A stretch of DNA of 64,000 nt from Flectonema sp. DT1601 (lineage: Eukaryota; Euglenozoa; Diplonemea; Diplonemida; Diplonemidae), in NCBI GenBank assembly GCA_964019425.1, contig OZ025821.1, positions 449,001 to 513,000 on the forward strand. The letters are read 5' to 3'. Below the pieces are notes generated by a model, which worked only from the letters and a program-made list of their open reading frames with translations, was not told the origin of the DNA and did no database searches. Below are positions 42,026-53,094 of the stretch, in pieces (position 1 is the first letter of the stretch; every line of letters starts with the position of its first letter). The position numbers and the translations under genes were made by a program.

Positions 42026-43156
42026 TTAGCATTCATCTTTCTTCTGCCTCTTAAGATTATTGTTAAACTTTAACAAGTCATTCAGACCTGTACCAAGACC
42101 TAGACCAATATCACTTCCGAAGACGTCATTTTGAAGAACCTTCGCTTCGGGTAACTTCTTTTTAGGAGCGGCATAGGGAGGCTGGACCGTTGCTGACGCA
42201 TCGAGGAATTGACTGCTGTCGGACATGTGAAGTATGTTAGTTAGCCTTCGAATTCTAATCTGAGAATGCGATCGAAGAATTGATTCCCAAACAAAAGAAT
42301 CCGTAGCTGTGGGAGGACTATTAGCCGTCGCATCGAACTTATGCAACTCATCCTCGATAGACTCCAGACGTTCATCAAACGCACAAAGAAATGGTTCGTT
42401 ATCATCTCCTTCATCATTCTGTTCTGAACCTGGAAATGAATTCGACAACAGGGGTAGGTACGCGTATGGTTCCAGACGTTGTTTTGCATCATCCAAAGAC
42501 AACAACGGTTCTTTATATTCAGGAAAATACGCTGATCTAAAAGCAGAAATAACTTCTGAACGAATTTCAGGAGGAAGAACAGATGGTACCACTTGCTGAG
42601 GCTGTTGTTGAAGTTGTTGCGTCTGCGGGAATCGATCTTGCGTCATTGATGACTGAAAGTTTGCAACTTCTTGCAACAACGATGTGATATCTAAAGCTCC
42701 GTATTCGACGATGAATCCTTCTGCTTCAGCTTCAATACGAATGGCACTGTTATCTGAAGTTACTTTTGTTTGTAATAACTTTGACCCCTCAACCTTTAAT
42801 GGTGTTGCTGAGGTTAGGATATCTTTTGTTTTGTGTAAGTTCTCCTCCTCCTCTTCGATTAGCCTTTGGTACGCTGATAAAACCTTTTGAAGATTTCGTA
42901 AAAGTGTTCTTCCTTTCATAATAGTTAAAGCCCAGTCATCGGGAACTTTACAAGGGAGTTTACGAGACTTTACCTCAGTGAGCCATAATAGAAGACGTTC
43001 ACACATTTTAATCCCATTTAGTTCTTCTGCTTTGTATCTTTCGTATTTCTCTTTTCTTCCTTCCAGCTGTCGTTTCCATTTCATTACTTCGGTTGCTAAT
43101 ATTGTAACATCAGTCGTTTCAGTCTTCTGTCCACATCCAGGGGCTGATCTGCGCAT
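42026..43156 (-). CDS. Unrecognised, mostly helical protein (nuclear-type)
   Basis: 376 codons from ATG 43156, 10 nt after ATGAAACCAG. Residues 20-115 form a charged helical region (KWKRQLEGRKEKYERYKAEE, LIEEEEENLHKTKDILT), followed by a Gln-rich linker (TQQLQQQPQQVV). Residues about 200-240 (EIRSEVISAFRSAYFP, then LLSLDDAKQRLEPYAYLPLL) faintly recall the conserved region of GLTSCR1/BICRA-type chromatin-remodeller subunits, whose core has a similar D-A-x2-R-L-x-P-Y signature. The end is basic and Asn-rich. The match is weak; treat as hypothetical. Confidence 0.65.
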   Translation of the reverse strand: MRRSAPGCGQKTETTDVTILATEVMKWKRQLEGRKEKYERYKAEELNGIKMCERLLLWLTEVKSRKLPCKVPDDWALTIMKGRTLLRNLQKVLSAYQRLIEEEEENLHKTKDILTSATPLKVEGSKLLQTKVTSDNSAIRIEAEAEGFIVEYGALDITSLLQEVANFQSSMTQDRFPQTQQLQQQPQQVVPSVLPPEIRSEVISAFRSAYFPEYKEPLLSLDDAKQRLEPYAYLPLLSNSFPGSEQNDEGDDNEPFLCAFDERLESIEDELHKFDATANSPPTATDSFVWESILRSHSQIRIRRLTNILHMSDSSQFLDASATVQPPYAAPKKKLPEAKVLQNDVFGSDIGLGLGTGLNDLLKFNNNLKRQKKDEC

Positions 43157-43389
43157 CAGACGAGTCCTGGTTTCATTATTTTAAACATTCATCGTCTGTG
43201 TTCAATTGTTCCTAAATAGTAAGAGAGGAATAATTATCGATATAAAACTTAATTCAGAAAGTAGAGTGTAGAGTTGCTCTAAGGGGTCGTAGTAGATTGA
43301 TATCCAGGTATAAGTTAAGTAAAGGAGGATAATTATGTACAAAATAAAACATAACAGAATACAGAAAAGTATAATAAATAAAATAAATC

Positions 43390-43989
43390 TCAACTAATGC
43401 AACATGATTTAGTCATTGTCTTGTTGCTGTTGTCGAAGGGAACGACTGGAGTCTGTTCGACTGAGGTAGGCTCTGGTTGAGTTGATGTTTCTTCCTCTTG
43501 TTGTGGAGCTTCTTCTTGCTGTTCCGTAGAACTCTTTTGTTTCTCAGCTTCAGCTTGATTTACTTCTTCAGAATGGATCTGTGACTTCTCGGCCGCTGTT
43601 TGCTTCGCTTCTCTGTCCGCCGCTTGTTTCGCTTCGTCTTCCTCGGCTTGTATTTTCTCGGCTTCTGCTCGTTTCGCTTCCTCGTCTTCCGCTTGCTTTG
43701 CTTTTTCGTAGGCTTCTGAAGCAGCTTGTTTGTCGGTATTCTCTTTCTCCTCAGTTGCTAACCCATTAGCACTTTTCAGTGTTACTTTCAATGGCAGCAT
43801 ACAATTCCTTTCAGCAATACTTTCTCCAGTTACTTCACACCCTGCTAACTCCGCAAAGTGTCGTGTGGCGGCATCATAAAACCAATCAATGTTGTCTACC
43901 TTAGCTCGTCTAATCTCCTTAGCAAAGTCGCGTAGTATTCTGGGCACCTCAATAACTGTTTCAATTCCGTCACCTCGAACTTCATTCAT
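43390..43989 (-). CDS. RIIa (docking/dimerisation) domain protein with CaaX end
   Basis: 199 codons from ATG 43989. Residues about 15-50 (VPRILRDFAKEIRRAKVDN, then DWFYDAATRHFAEL) fit the RIIa dimerisation-docking helix pair of PKA regulatory subunits and of axonemal radial-spoke and fibrous-sheath proteins. Residues 75-175 are an Ala/Glu/Lys/Gln-rich charged helix. The chain ends in C-C-I-S, a CaaX box with Ser in the last position (farnesylation type); the extra Cys could be palmitoylated. This predicts a membrane-anchored docking protein, plausibly flagellar. No cyclic-nucleotide domain is present, so it is not a full PKA subunit. Confidence 0.7.
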   Translation of the reverse strand: MNEVRGDGIETVIEVPRILRDFAKEIRRAKVDNIDWFYDAATRHFAELAGCEVTGESIAERNCMLPLKVTLKSANGLATEEKENTDKQAASEAYEKAKQAEDEEAKRAEAEKIQAEEDEAKQAADREAKQTAAEKSQIHSEEVNQAEAEKQKSSTEQQEEAPQQEEETSTQPEPTSVEQTPVVPFDNSNKTMTKSCCIS

Positions 43990-45198
43990 TTTCAGGTGTG
44001 TGTACGCCTAGTAGACAAATGAGGTAGTTTGGCTCTTTATAACAAACAGTAAGTTCCATATGAGTAGCTGTTCGGAATTAATAATTTAGAACAAAAACGC
44101 AATCGAAATCACTCTATCTAGAGAGAGACACTGTCGTACAAGTGTCTGCAGTACGCGATCGGACTTTCATGTTGTCGGAAAAAAAAAAAAAAAAAAAAGA
44201 AGAAAAAAAAAAAAAAGAGATCAGATATCCTGATCAAAAACAACAACAAACCAAGACAAGGTTATCTAAGCAACTCTGCCTCTCTTCTAATGAGGATAAG
44301 GTTTAGAGTCAAAGACGTTGCTTTGTGGTTGTTTGATTCTGGAGAAATCTGTTATTTATTCTTATTTTTTTTTTTTTTTTTATTCATTTTTGTTTTTTTT
44401 GAAATAAGAAAAATTTATGAAAAAATTTTAAAAAAAAAAAAAAAAAAACCATTCAGATTAAACTTATATTTCGTTGAACGCAGACAGAATCCTGTCTCAC
44501 GGGGTAATTGGTGGACCGCCGGGAAAAATAAATCATGACCATAAGAAATAACGGCTTTCAATCTGAATAGTTTCTTTTCCGACTACGTCGGTACAAAAAA
44601 AGAAAAGAAAAAAGAAAAAAAAAAAACAAGTGTTTTGCACAGCGTGGAAGTTCATCTTTTCCCATCGCAGCCGAAGGGGGCAAAGTTGTGATGGGAAAGG
44701 GAAAGGGGACTTACAATAATGTTATTGTTCATCTCGGATGCTGAGGTACAGAATAAGAACACAAAAAGCAGACTAACCCAACACTGAATACGTACTTAAA
44801 GAGGTAACAGTGATTTCACTATTGGTTACTCAACACTCATTCATTCATTTCTTTTAAGCTCTCTGCATTCTTTTTAAAGAAGAACATTCGTTTCCGAAGT
44901 TTAACAACTTTATAGTAGTTGGCGAGCAGAGTTTTCTTCCTGAAGTACACACTCCGGATTAATTAAAACAGATGAACAGGGGGTGAAATGAAAAATCAAA
45001 AAAAACAAAAAAAAAAAATTAAAAAAATAAACAATCGTGAAACAGGGAAAAAAAAACCTGTTTCTCACACTCCCCATTTGCATTCTTTCACAGTTCAGTT
45101 GGAGTATTATATCGCATTTAAGCATTCGCATTGAGGAGAAGACAATCAATGTACAGAGGAGATATATGTACATCTTTCACAAGAGAGAATTGAGTAAC
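43990..45198. other. Intergenic stretch with repeat C and a hairpin
   Basis: Holds A runs at 44180-44215 and 44430-44448, repeat C copy 2, and an inverted repeat (TTTTCCCATC at 44657 with GATGGGAAA at 44690). No gene is supported. Confidence 0.5.
44449..44600. repeat. Dispersed repeat family C, copy 2
   Basis: Near-identical to 27555-27692 with 17 additional bases (TAATTGGTGGACCGCCG) after the shared CACGGGG. Both copies are preceded and followed by A tracts and have ATTCAGATT/AATCTGAAT inverted ends. Confidence 0.75.
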
Positions 45199-47485
45199 TT
45201 AGAATTTCAAACTAGCATCAGTCAAACCCTTACCGCATGCCTTGATAGGTCCTCTGTTGACGTTGTTTAAGAATGCTGGTCTTACATCACGCTGAGAAAG
45301 AGTGCTCTCAGTATTGTGCGCTAAATCAATTGACGATTCGTTGATTCGAGCGCTGACACCCGGAACACGTGCCACAGATGAGCGACGACGCTCAGGGTTG
45401 ATTTGTGTCTGCTTGTTGTGGTAGATTTTGCATCTAGCTGGGGACAGTCCGTTGTTTAAGTCAGTCGTCTCTGGATCGGTTTCCTTGTTTTGAAAGTGAT
45501 TGTGACGAACTGTCTCATGCAACACTTTAACTTCTACATTCGCTTGTCCAATTGGAGCACCATTTTGACCCATAGTGCAGACTCCGATAACAGGGTTTGT
45601 GTTTCTCATCAGTCCTCTCTTCCTTTCTCTTGCGAGTGCCCCGGCGACGAAGTCTGCGTTCAAGTAGTCGGGTTGGTGCTCTGGCTGAGCCGTCTGTTAT
45701 ATTAAGTATTTATACAAAATAATTTATTATAAAACTTCTTTTTTTTTTTTTTTTTCAAAGAATAAACAAATCAAACCTTATGTCTTTCACCAGGGTGCTC
45801 AGCTTGACTGTCATGCGAAACTGGAGCTGCGTCTGCTGCTGGAGTGCAGTCAGTAGTATGTGGTCTGTTTATTATTATTATTTTATTAAACTAATCTGAA
45901 AAAACAACAACACCACAACAACAATTACATACTCGACTGCAGGAGGGAGAACAGCGTGGACAGTGTTAGTAACAACTGGTACATCTCTATTTAACTGAGT
46001 CTCAGCGTTGGTTGGTTTAAATGATGAGAACTGAACAGGGAATGGACCATTGCTTGCAGCTACTGATTGAACAAACTGACGAGAAGGTTCAAAGTAGACG
46101 TATTGAACTGGTTTATCAGTAAGAGTACTTAGAACAAAGTCAAGGTTGGCACCCTGCTGCTTAGTACGAGGAAGGATTAAGTATGGCTCATCAGAAGGCT
46201 CTAATTGCATTGAATCACCAACATCACGGAAACCACTAAAGTCTTGATGTCTTCTCGAGTATCCTCTTGGTCCTGGTTTTAGAATACTGACTGCTGCTAC
46301 TTGGTATGGTTTCTTTTGTTGTTGTCCTCTTGTGTCCTGCTGGTGGAGGGTGGCGTAGAGAGTAGTTGGCTCTGATACTTTGACTGCTACTCCGACTGAT
46401 GGAATTCCTGTTTTAAAGTTTCCTCTCAAACGAACATCACACGTCTCAGTCATTGCTTCACAAACAGTAACAGTTGAGAAGTACTTACAAACATCACTGA
46501 AGTCCATCCAGAAAGTTCCATCATCTCCTTTTTCGAATTTACATTGCTGAGCGATGTCTGGGTATCTCTCCCAAAGGTTTGATACGTCTGACCATCTTCC
46601 TTTCCATTCACCTGCTCCTCCATGAGGGTTTCTAATTTTACAAAGTTTGTGTTCACCGAGTTGCTTACATTCCAATAGTGAGTAGAGATGCCCAGTTACC
46701 AATCCAACATCAGCGTAGTCACGAGCCAGAGTTGAAGAGCGACCACCAGCATAGCTGTGAGGATCAGAACCTGGAGCACCAACACAGATGATGTAATCTT
46801 TCTCATCGGCTTCTAAAAGTGTTTCAAACTTATCCAAATTCAAACGGCTCTCTCTTGCGAACCAACCAGTTGTGTCAGCGAGTGCTTCATCTGGGAATCC
46901 TCCAGAGAGGGAAGCGTACGATCCCTTCATCTTGGCGAATGATTTTTCTAAAATTGACACCCAAGCCTCTCCAGCGTGTTCCTTATTCTGAGCGAACGCT
47001 CTGTGACCAGTTCTAGTGACAGGGAATAGGTTATCAGTGATGATTGGTGTCCACCATCCATTCTTACACAATACAACACGGAAGACTCCTGCTGCTTGAT
47101 CTTGTTCCAATGTAACACAGCAGTCTGATCTGCTGTAGGCGGAAGCAAAGATCTTATGAATACGAGCTGGGTTTTCAGCAATAGCGGAGAACACTCCAAC
47201 TAACCAACAGTCACCAAGAGCTCCCTGTTCGATATCGTCTGGTAGAATGTTGCTTTCCTCTCCAGGTAGGGCTAAGAACATCCCAGGCTTCTCACCCTTT
47301 GGAACGGTGTTCTCGAAAGGAGCCCACTTGTAATTCTCCATCGGTGACTCCCATCTTCTCCAAAGACAGATCTGACTAGCTGGAAAGTCAGGATCTAAAA
47401 ACTTTGTTCCTTTCTTAGCACAATCATCTGCATTATCCTTAACTGAGACCTTGACCATTGGGTCTGCATGGTGATGTCTCATCAT
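45199..47485 (-). CDS. Calpain-family cysteine protease, three exons
   Basis: Exons 45933-47485, 45777-45864 and 45199-45693 join to 711 residues. ATG 47485 is 23 nt after CCTTTCTACAG. The CysPc core is intact: G-A-L-G-D-C93-W, T-G-H266-L-Y-S-L-L, and K-I-R-N286-P-H-G, so it should be an active protease, unlike the many inactive calpain-like proteins of kinetoplastids. Residues about 345-500 form the C2-like calpain domain. The last 165 residues, encoded by exon 3, are Arg/Asn-rich and unrecognised (NPERRRSSVARVPGVSARIN). There are no EF-hands, so it is a non-classical calpain. Likely a calcium-regulated regulatory protease. Confidence 0.85.
45694..45776 (-). other. Intron 2 of calpain gene (83 nt)
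   Basis: Donor GTTTGA, acceptor TTAATATAACAG, phase 0; an 18-nt A run lies inside. Confidence 0.7.
45865..45932 (-). other. Intron 1 of calpain gene (68 nt)
   Basis: Donor GTATGT, acceptor AATAATAATAAACAG, phase 2; the next exon continues H-T-T-D-C-T-P-A-A-D. Confidence 0.75.
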
Positions 47486-47881
47486 TGTCGTTAGTAGTGC
47501 TTCCTGTAGAAAGGATGTGTAATAAAATAAAAAATAACGTCAGGTCTCGATACCAATTCCAGATGTTCATTTTGTACGGATCGTCTGTCAGGAATGATTC
47601 TTATTAATTTTTTTGGAGTTTTTTAAAAAAATTATTTTATTTATTCCACACTACCGAAATTGACTAACCGATTCCAAAGCAGCTGTCTGTTAAAACAAAA
47701 CACTGCAAAGGCAGGGTGATGGCAAGGAGGTGATGACCTCAGAAACAGACACAGAACATCCTGACGTTGTGTTTAACAACAACCTATTCAAACTTGTGAT
47801 ATGGCACACAGTGCCGAGTGTGGTATTCACTTACCTTACATAACATCATTCATTAGGAACCTGACTACCGATAAACTTAAA
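47486..47881. other. Intergenic stretch
   Basis: Leader acceptor of the calpain gene at about 47508, then AT-rich sequence with nothing recognised. Confidence 0.5.
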
Positions 47882-48530
47882 TTAGTTCTCTGATGGAGGA
47901 TCGAAGACACCAGCTGGTATAACAACGTGACCATTCGGATCAATAAATATTCCGGGTTTACTATTCTTAGACTCAAGTAGAGGAGCGAGCATCGTAAACA
48001 ACTGACCCATACTAAGTGGAGTATTTCCAGGTGCTCTGTGGTTGAGAGCGAACGTAACGTGACCAGTTTTCTTTGGTGGTGGAGGTGCAGAAGCCAAAGT
48101 CAATCTCCATTTAAAAAAGTCATGAAGTGGATGAGATGCGTCAATAAAAGGACTGCTACCTGATGATAATAACTGTTGCTGTTCTGCTTCAGGTGCATTC
48201 GATTCTGAGATTCTCTTTGCAGCTGTTTCTACAGCTGCCAGCATCTCTTCACTTGGCTGTGCGCGTCCGGCATTCTCTCGGGCTCTTAGCTCACCAACTC
48301 TCCATCTGTTGTTATTTATTTTAGTATTCAGAAATGTTAATAATAAACAAGAATCCACTCGTATCAAATTAACAACTATACCTGTAGTAATCATGGTGAG
48401 GCTGTCCTGGTTGAATAAATGAAAACCCTTGTGCTTGAAGCTGCGCTGCTGTGGCTGCTGGGTTTGGAGAGCTGACTACCATCCCACAGACCTTCTCAAT
48501 GGTTCCTAATACATCTTCATTTGGATCCAT
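47882..48530 (-). CDS. SURP-domain-like protein (splicing-associated), two exons
   Basis: Exon 1 is 48382-48530 and exon 2 is 47882-48305, joined across a 76-nt intron to 190 residues. The N-terminal half matches the end of a SURP module: a helix with VCGMVVSSPN, then F-S-F-I-Q-P-G-Q-P-H-H-D-Y-Y-R-W-R-V, where the intron cuts exactly inside the Y-Y-R codons. A second, related H-P-L-H-D-F-F-K-W-R-L occurs near residue 113, suggesting a duplicated SURP tail. SURP domains occur in SF3A1, SFSWAP and CHERP and bind SF1. It lies next to U1-70K, also a splicing factor. Small size and missing RNA-binding domain mean the exact orthologue is unclear. Confidence 0.65.
48306..48381 (-). other. Intron (76 nt) of the SURP-like gene
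   Basis: Donor GTATAG, acceptor AAATAACAACAG, phase 2 (Tyr-Tyr-Arg-Trp across the join). Confidence 0.85.
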
Positions 48531-48900
48531 TTTTATTCAAAAATCGATTTCCTGAGTTGAACATATCACTATCTAGTTTACACTAAGGGAAAAAAACAAA
48601 CCACGTCCAGTGTTTCCTATCGTGAATGTGCACCTGTTTTTTTAAAAACTATCCATCACACTTATAAAACTAATAAAGTACTACCACACTAGTAAAACAC
48701 TACTTACTACTAACTTGTAGTGTTCTTTAAGTTATCTCAAATCTATTAATAGATTTGTGAAGAGATGACTAATTGTCTCTCAGGTAAGTATCGTTACATG
48801 AAGTATGTGTTTGTTACTTTTTATTATTAAGTGCAGATCAGAGTATTGTAATGAATAGTTTTCTGTTAGTCGACTACATTGCTGAAAGCAGATGTGATCC

Positions 48901-50129
48901 TCACCTTCCATAGCGACTGCTGCGACGGTCTCTTTCACGGTCGCGTCTGTCTCCGCCGCCGCCCCGGTCGCGTCTATCGTCTCTGTCGTAGCGATCAACT
49001 GGTCTTCGGCTTCTATCTCCTTCTCTCTGTCGTTCTCTTCCTCCCTTTTCACTTCTATCGTATCTGTCTGTTCTGTCTCTATCTTCTCTTTCACGACCGC
49101 GGATATTTCTGTCGCCTCCACCTCCCCTATCACCACCTCTGTCTCCACCCCTATCACCTCCTCTGTCTCCACCCCTGTCACCTCTGTAGCCTCCCCTGTC
49201 GCCGCCCCTGTCAACTCCTCTTTCGCCGCCTCTGTCAGCTCCTCTTTCGCCGCCTCTGTCGGCTCCCCTGTCGCGGCTGTTTATTTATTGTTTTAAATTA
49301 ATTGTAAATAATAATTCCAACATAAGATAACAAAAGTTTTTATAAAAGTGAGATGATGAGCATACCGTTCGCGGTCTCCTCTGCGACGGTCTTCAGGTTC
49401 GACCGTTACGACAACAGAAGGAGGTTCGCGGTGTTCACGAAGAGCGCTTCGGGTTCTTCCGAGACCTCCACCTAGGCGACGGGGTTTGAATCCAGTTCCG
49501 GTACGAGATCTTTCTAAGTCTACAGCACACTTACGGTTTCCAATAATCTTTCCGTGTGCGTATTTATATGCAGCCTTTGTGTCTGAGGTCGACTCGAATT
49601 CAACAAACCCATAACCCCTCGACTTTCCATCATTATCAATAGTAATACGAGCATTTACGACAGGTCCATAACGAGAGAATTCATCGATTAGTTGATCTTC
49701 AGTTGTAGTGTACGGCAGTCTGGCGACAATAATAGTTTTGTATGGATCTGATTTTATATTTTTGTCTGACTCTGGATCCCACGCCTCAAGCTGTTCTCCA
49801 AGAGTGGTTTTATTTTTACTCTCTCTTTTTGTGGAAGTACGAACCGATTTTTGTCTTTTTGTCTCTGGGGGCTGGTACGGTTCCATGTCTTCAGGAAGTT
49901 CAGACTCGAAGAGAGCCATGCATGCACCGATTCCAGTCAGGGGTAGCATTTTACGCTTTTCAATCGGTTTTTTAAATTCCAAAGGAGGTCTCGCATCGAA
50001 TAGTTGACGAAGCTCACTTGCCATTCCCAAATGCTGTTCCATAAATTGCGATTTTGGAGCTGCTAGTGGTGCTGACGCACCCGCCCTCGCTACCTGTCCA
50101 CCAGCTCCATGGTGAGTTGTTGATAACAT
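48901..50129 (-). CDS. SNRNP70: U1 snRNP 70-kDa protein (U1-70K), two exons
   Basis: Exon 1 is 49366-50129 and exon 2 is 48901-49276, joined to 379 residues. ATG 50129 is 22 nt after TCCAATTCAG; a longer open frame upstream is the leader. The N-terminal U1-70K domain is present (LRQLFDARPPLEF, PLTGIGACMALFE), then the RRM at about 131-208 (YKTIIVARLPY as RNP2, RGYGFVEF as RNP1) and the diagnostic FKPRRLGGGLGRTR. Exon 2 encodes the Arg/Asp/Gly-rich tail typical of U1-70K. It binds U1 snRNA stem-loop I and defines 5' splice sites, consistent with the cis introns seen here. Confidence 0.95.
49277..49365 (-). other. Intron (89 nt) of the U1-70K gene
   Basis: Donor GTATGC, acceptor CAATAAATAAACAG, phase 2; joins the RGDRER end of exon 1 to the Arg/Asp/Gly-rich tail. 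Confidence 0.9.
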
Positions 50130-50354
50130 AGTTGTGGCTATTGACCACCTGAATTGGATTGGAGAATAAAAATTATAATAACGTAATGCGTGCGTTCTAT
50201 CAGCCCTCTCACTATTCACATCAAACTGATTTTATTGTGTCGGATCCTATAGGTTAATGAGGTTGTGAATATTATTTTAAGAAAACGACACAACTTTATG
50301 TTATTCACATAAATCCAGATTTCCGCGAAAGCAGTTTCTGACACACTTCAGACT

Positions 50355-50690
50355 CTAATATACCTTGTTAGGATTTTGAGGATTATTGGCCAGGAGATAC
50401 ATCGCAAGGAACTCCACGGGGTCGACAGGCCGTTTTTTTAGATCGTCATCCAGTCGAGCTGTAGACAAAGCATCTAATCCTTGCAATAGAAGTGGTACAA
50501 CCGTAGCATCAAGGTATGAATTACCAGGAAGAGAAGGTATCGCTGGTGTTCTTATTTTAATATCCATTTGCTGAAGCATATCAACGGCATCATTCTCGTC
50601 GTCTATTAAACTCATGACTGCTTTTTGTACTTCTTCAGTAGAAGCAGCTCGGATGGGTTCTTCAGCTGTCTCTATGTCAGCTTCACTCAT
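50355..50690 (-). CDS. DPY30-motif protein
   Basis: 111 codons from ATG 50690, 14 nt after ATTCATAAATCAG. Residues 59-102 match the Dpy-30 motif: [17 protein letters not shown], then [14 protein letters not shown]. The motif makes the dimer that binds helices of ASH2L (histone methyltransferase complexes) or axonemal radial-spoke proteins. The N-terminal 55 residues are acidic. The coding end AACAAG-GTATAT could instead be a splice donor with a further exon, but the motif is complete as it stands. Confidence 0.85.
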   Translation of the reverse strand: MSEADIETAEEPIRAASTEEVQKAVMSLIDDENDAVDMLQQMDIKIRTPAIPSLPGNSYLDATVVPLLLQGLDALSTARLDDDLKKRPVDPVEFLAMYLLANNPQNPNKVY

Positions 50691-53094
50691 CTTTTTTGTT
50701 ATTCTGATTTATGAATAATATAAATGGTATAGATCGTGTTAATCATATTTATTTTATTTATTTACGAAGCCTAAGGAGCCAAAAAAAAAAGCCAGGAAAA
50801 GCTCAACAGGGGTAACAGTTATATCGCTACCAGCAACCGTGAGACTCTCACAGACGATCAACATGTTGGATTATAATGGTTGATAATAATTAAAAACCTA
50901 TATAGGGGGTGGAAAAAAAAATTAAATTTTTCTCTGGCTTACCAACAACACAAAATACTTGCAGCCGGAGGCTTCACACCCACCGCACGAAATATAATTT
51001 TTTGGTGAGGACTAGGGAGTGGACAGGAGGCTTTTTTTTTTTTTTTTTTTTTTTTTTCTTTTGTTTCTGTAAATTTTTCTTTTTCCTGTTTTTTAGATCT
51101 TAATCACAGGTAACCCCCCCTGCCCATTGCGCAAAAAAAAAAAAAAAAAGAAAGTGGGGGAAAAAAAACAAAGATAAAAAACAACGGTAGACACAACGCA
51201 GGTTTCAAAAACGCGCTAGAAAAAAATAAGAAGGATTTTTCGCATATTATATTGTAGTGAAAAAGGTTTCTTGAAATCCAATAAAAAAGTAACGTCGAAA
51301 ATACAACAGACTACTAATCTTGATAAGGAAACCAAATTTTTTTTTTTTTTTTTTTTTCAAAGAACTAAAAAGTAAACTAAAAAAAAATCAGACAGGAAAA
51401 AAACACCAATCAAATTTTTTTTCTCTTTTTTTCTCTTTGGTTTATAGTCTCAGAAGGCGATGAGGATGTTACCCTAGCTCCATTTTTGTCAGGTATTTTT
51501 TGACGAAGCGAATCAAGGTAAATATAGATTTGTATTCCACTCAATTACCCTACTTCCGGGGTAAGAGCAACTGCTATGAAAAAAAAAAAAAAAAAAAATT
51601 ATCTAAATCTTTTTTTTTTTTTTTTTTAATGTATTTTTTTTTTTTTTTTTTTTTTTTCTAAATTATGCTCGCCTCTTTTTCTGTTGCCTGAGTTGTTGCA
51701 AAAAATTCACGTATAGATTTTTTTCCATGTTGTACGATTCGGTGTGAGTAATTAATTTTTTTTTTCACTCCTCGAAATGAAAAAAAACAGACGCACCGAA
51801 TTAAGGAACAAAATCGTGATTAGGGTACCTTGGAAAAATGCCAAGGCGTGAGCAAAACTGAATAAAAAAAAAATAATAATAATAATGTAAGAAATACGCT
51901 GCACGCGCGTGTAAAAAAGATTACGAGAAAAAAGATAAAAAGTTTTTTTTTTCTGGGGGATGAACAAAAAATTTCGAAAAAAAATAGCTTCTTCTTCTTT
52001 TTTTTTTTTTTTTTTTCCTTCCAAGTTTATAGTTGTTTTTTTTTTTTTTTTTTTTTTTTCCTTTCCCCGTTTTATTTCTAACGCGCGAGACGTCAGCCTT
52101 GCAGCCGTAACCCAACAGGATGCATATATACAGTGAAGCGACACTACGAGTTCCCTCAATGAGACACGTCCAAGCATACTTGCTTGTTGGTGAATATGGC
52201 TTTAGGGTGTTCTCCTCACGAAGGCGGGGCAACAACATTTTTGTTCTCCAAACGCAGAGTAACAACTGCTCAAGATATCTAGGAACCTGGGTAGGCCAGC
52301 TACTAGATAAGGCTGATTAGTCTCGCGCGAAAGATAAGCGGAAGAGAAAGGAAAAAAAAGAAGAAAAAAAAAAAAAAAAAAGGGGGAGAAGAGAGCTGGG
52401 AAACGGGGATATAAAAATACTAACAATCTTTTTTTTTTTTTTTTTTTTTTTGTTCCATTGCCAACAGCTTGATGCCACCGTTGGTGGGAAAAATACGTTA
52501 TCTACCTCACTATCAAATAATATAGACGTTTTTTTTTTTTTTTTTTGTGCAAAAATGAATAGGTGAGCACTGCAGCGTTTAGAGGGGTATTTTCTGAATG
52601 GTTTTTAACGCAAAATAACTTATGAACTCTTTTTTTTTTCCCTTGCGAAAAAAGTAAACTAACTTACCGCCACTAAAGAATCACTCCAGTATTTTTTTTT
52701 TTTTTTTGCAAAGGAATCTGTAATGTAGAATTTGTAGATGACTATGAGAAAAAAAAAATAAAATTAACTGCAAAAAAAAAAAACAAGAAACCTGCAGCAA
52801 GTTCAAAGGTTGATGGTATGGGAGCACATTAGGCAATCGTAAACAAAGAAAATTATATCGTGTAGGGCAGGTAATCAAGCTCGACGGGGTGCCCAGTGCA
52901 GTTGCCTGTCACCAGACGCACCCTTCTTTTGAAAACCTTCTTTCAACAGGAAAAAAAAAAAAAAAATGGGTTGGGTAAAGAGAGAAAAATCAAGAGAGGA
53001 ATAAAATTAAAAAAAAAAAAAAAAAAACTTTGCCCTTAAATTACGAAAAAATAGTAAATTAATTCAACCTTTTCAAAAAAGTAGTCAACATTTC
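50691..53094. other. Gene-free, homopolymer-rich stretch
   Basis: 2.4 kb with repeat B copy 2 and many T or A runs of 15-30 (51032-51058, 51330-51357, 51580-51655, 52430-52450). A less biased patch at 52085-52320 has short frames on both strands, none recognised. Confidence 0.5.
50745..50862 (-). repeat. Dispersed repeat family B, copy 2 (SINE-like)
   Basis: See 28415-28530; shares ACGAAGCCTAAGGAGCC-like start, the GCCAGGAAAAGCTCAACAG core and GAGACTCTCACAGACGAT, with an A8 insertion. Confidence 0.75.

Noticed and set aside
48780-49214. Glu/Thr/Val-rich minus-strand frame of 144 codons
   Set aside because: It is an out-of-frame shadow of the U1-70K Arg/Asp/Gly tail encoded by exon 48901-49276.
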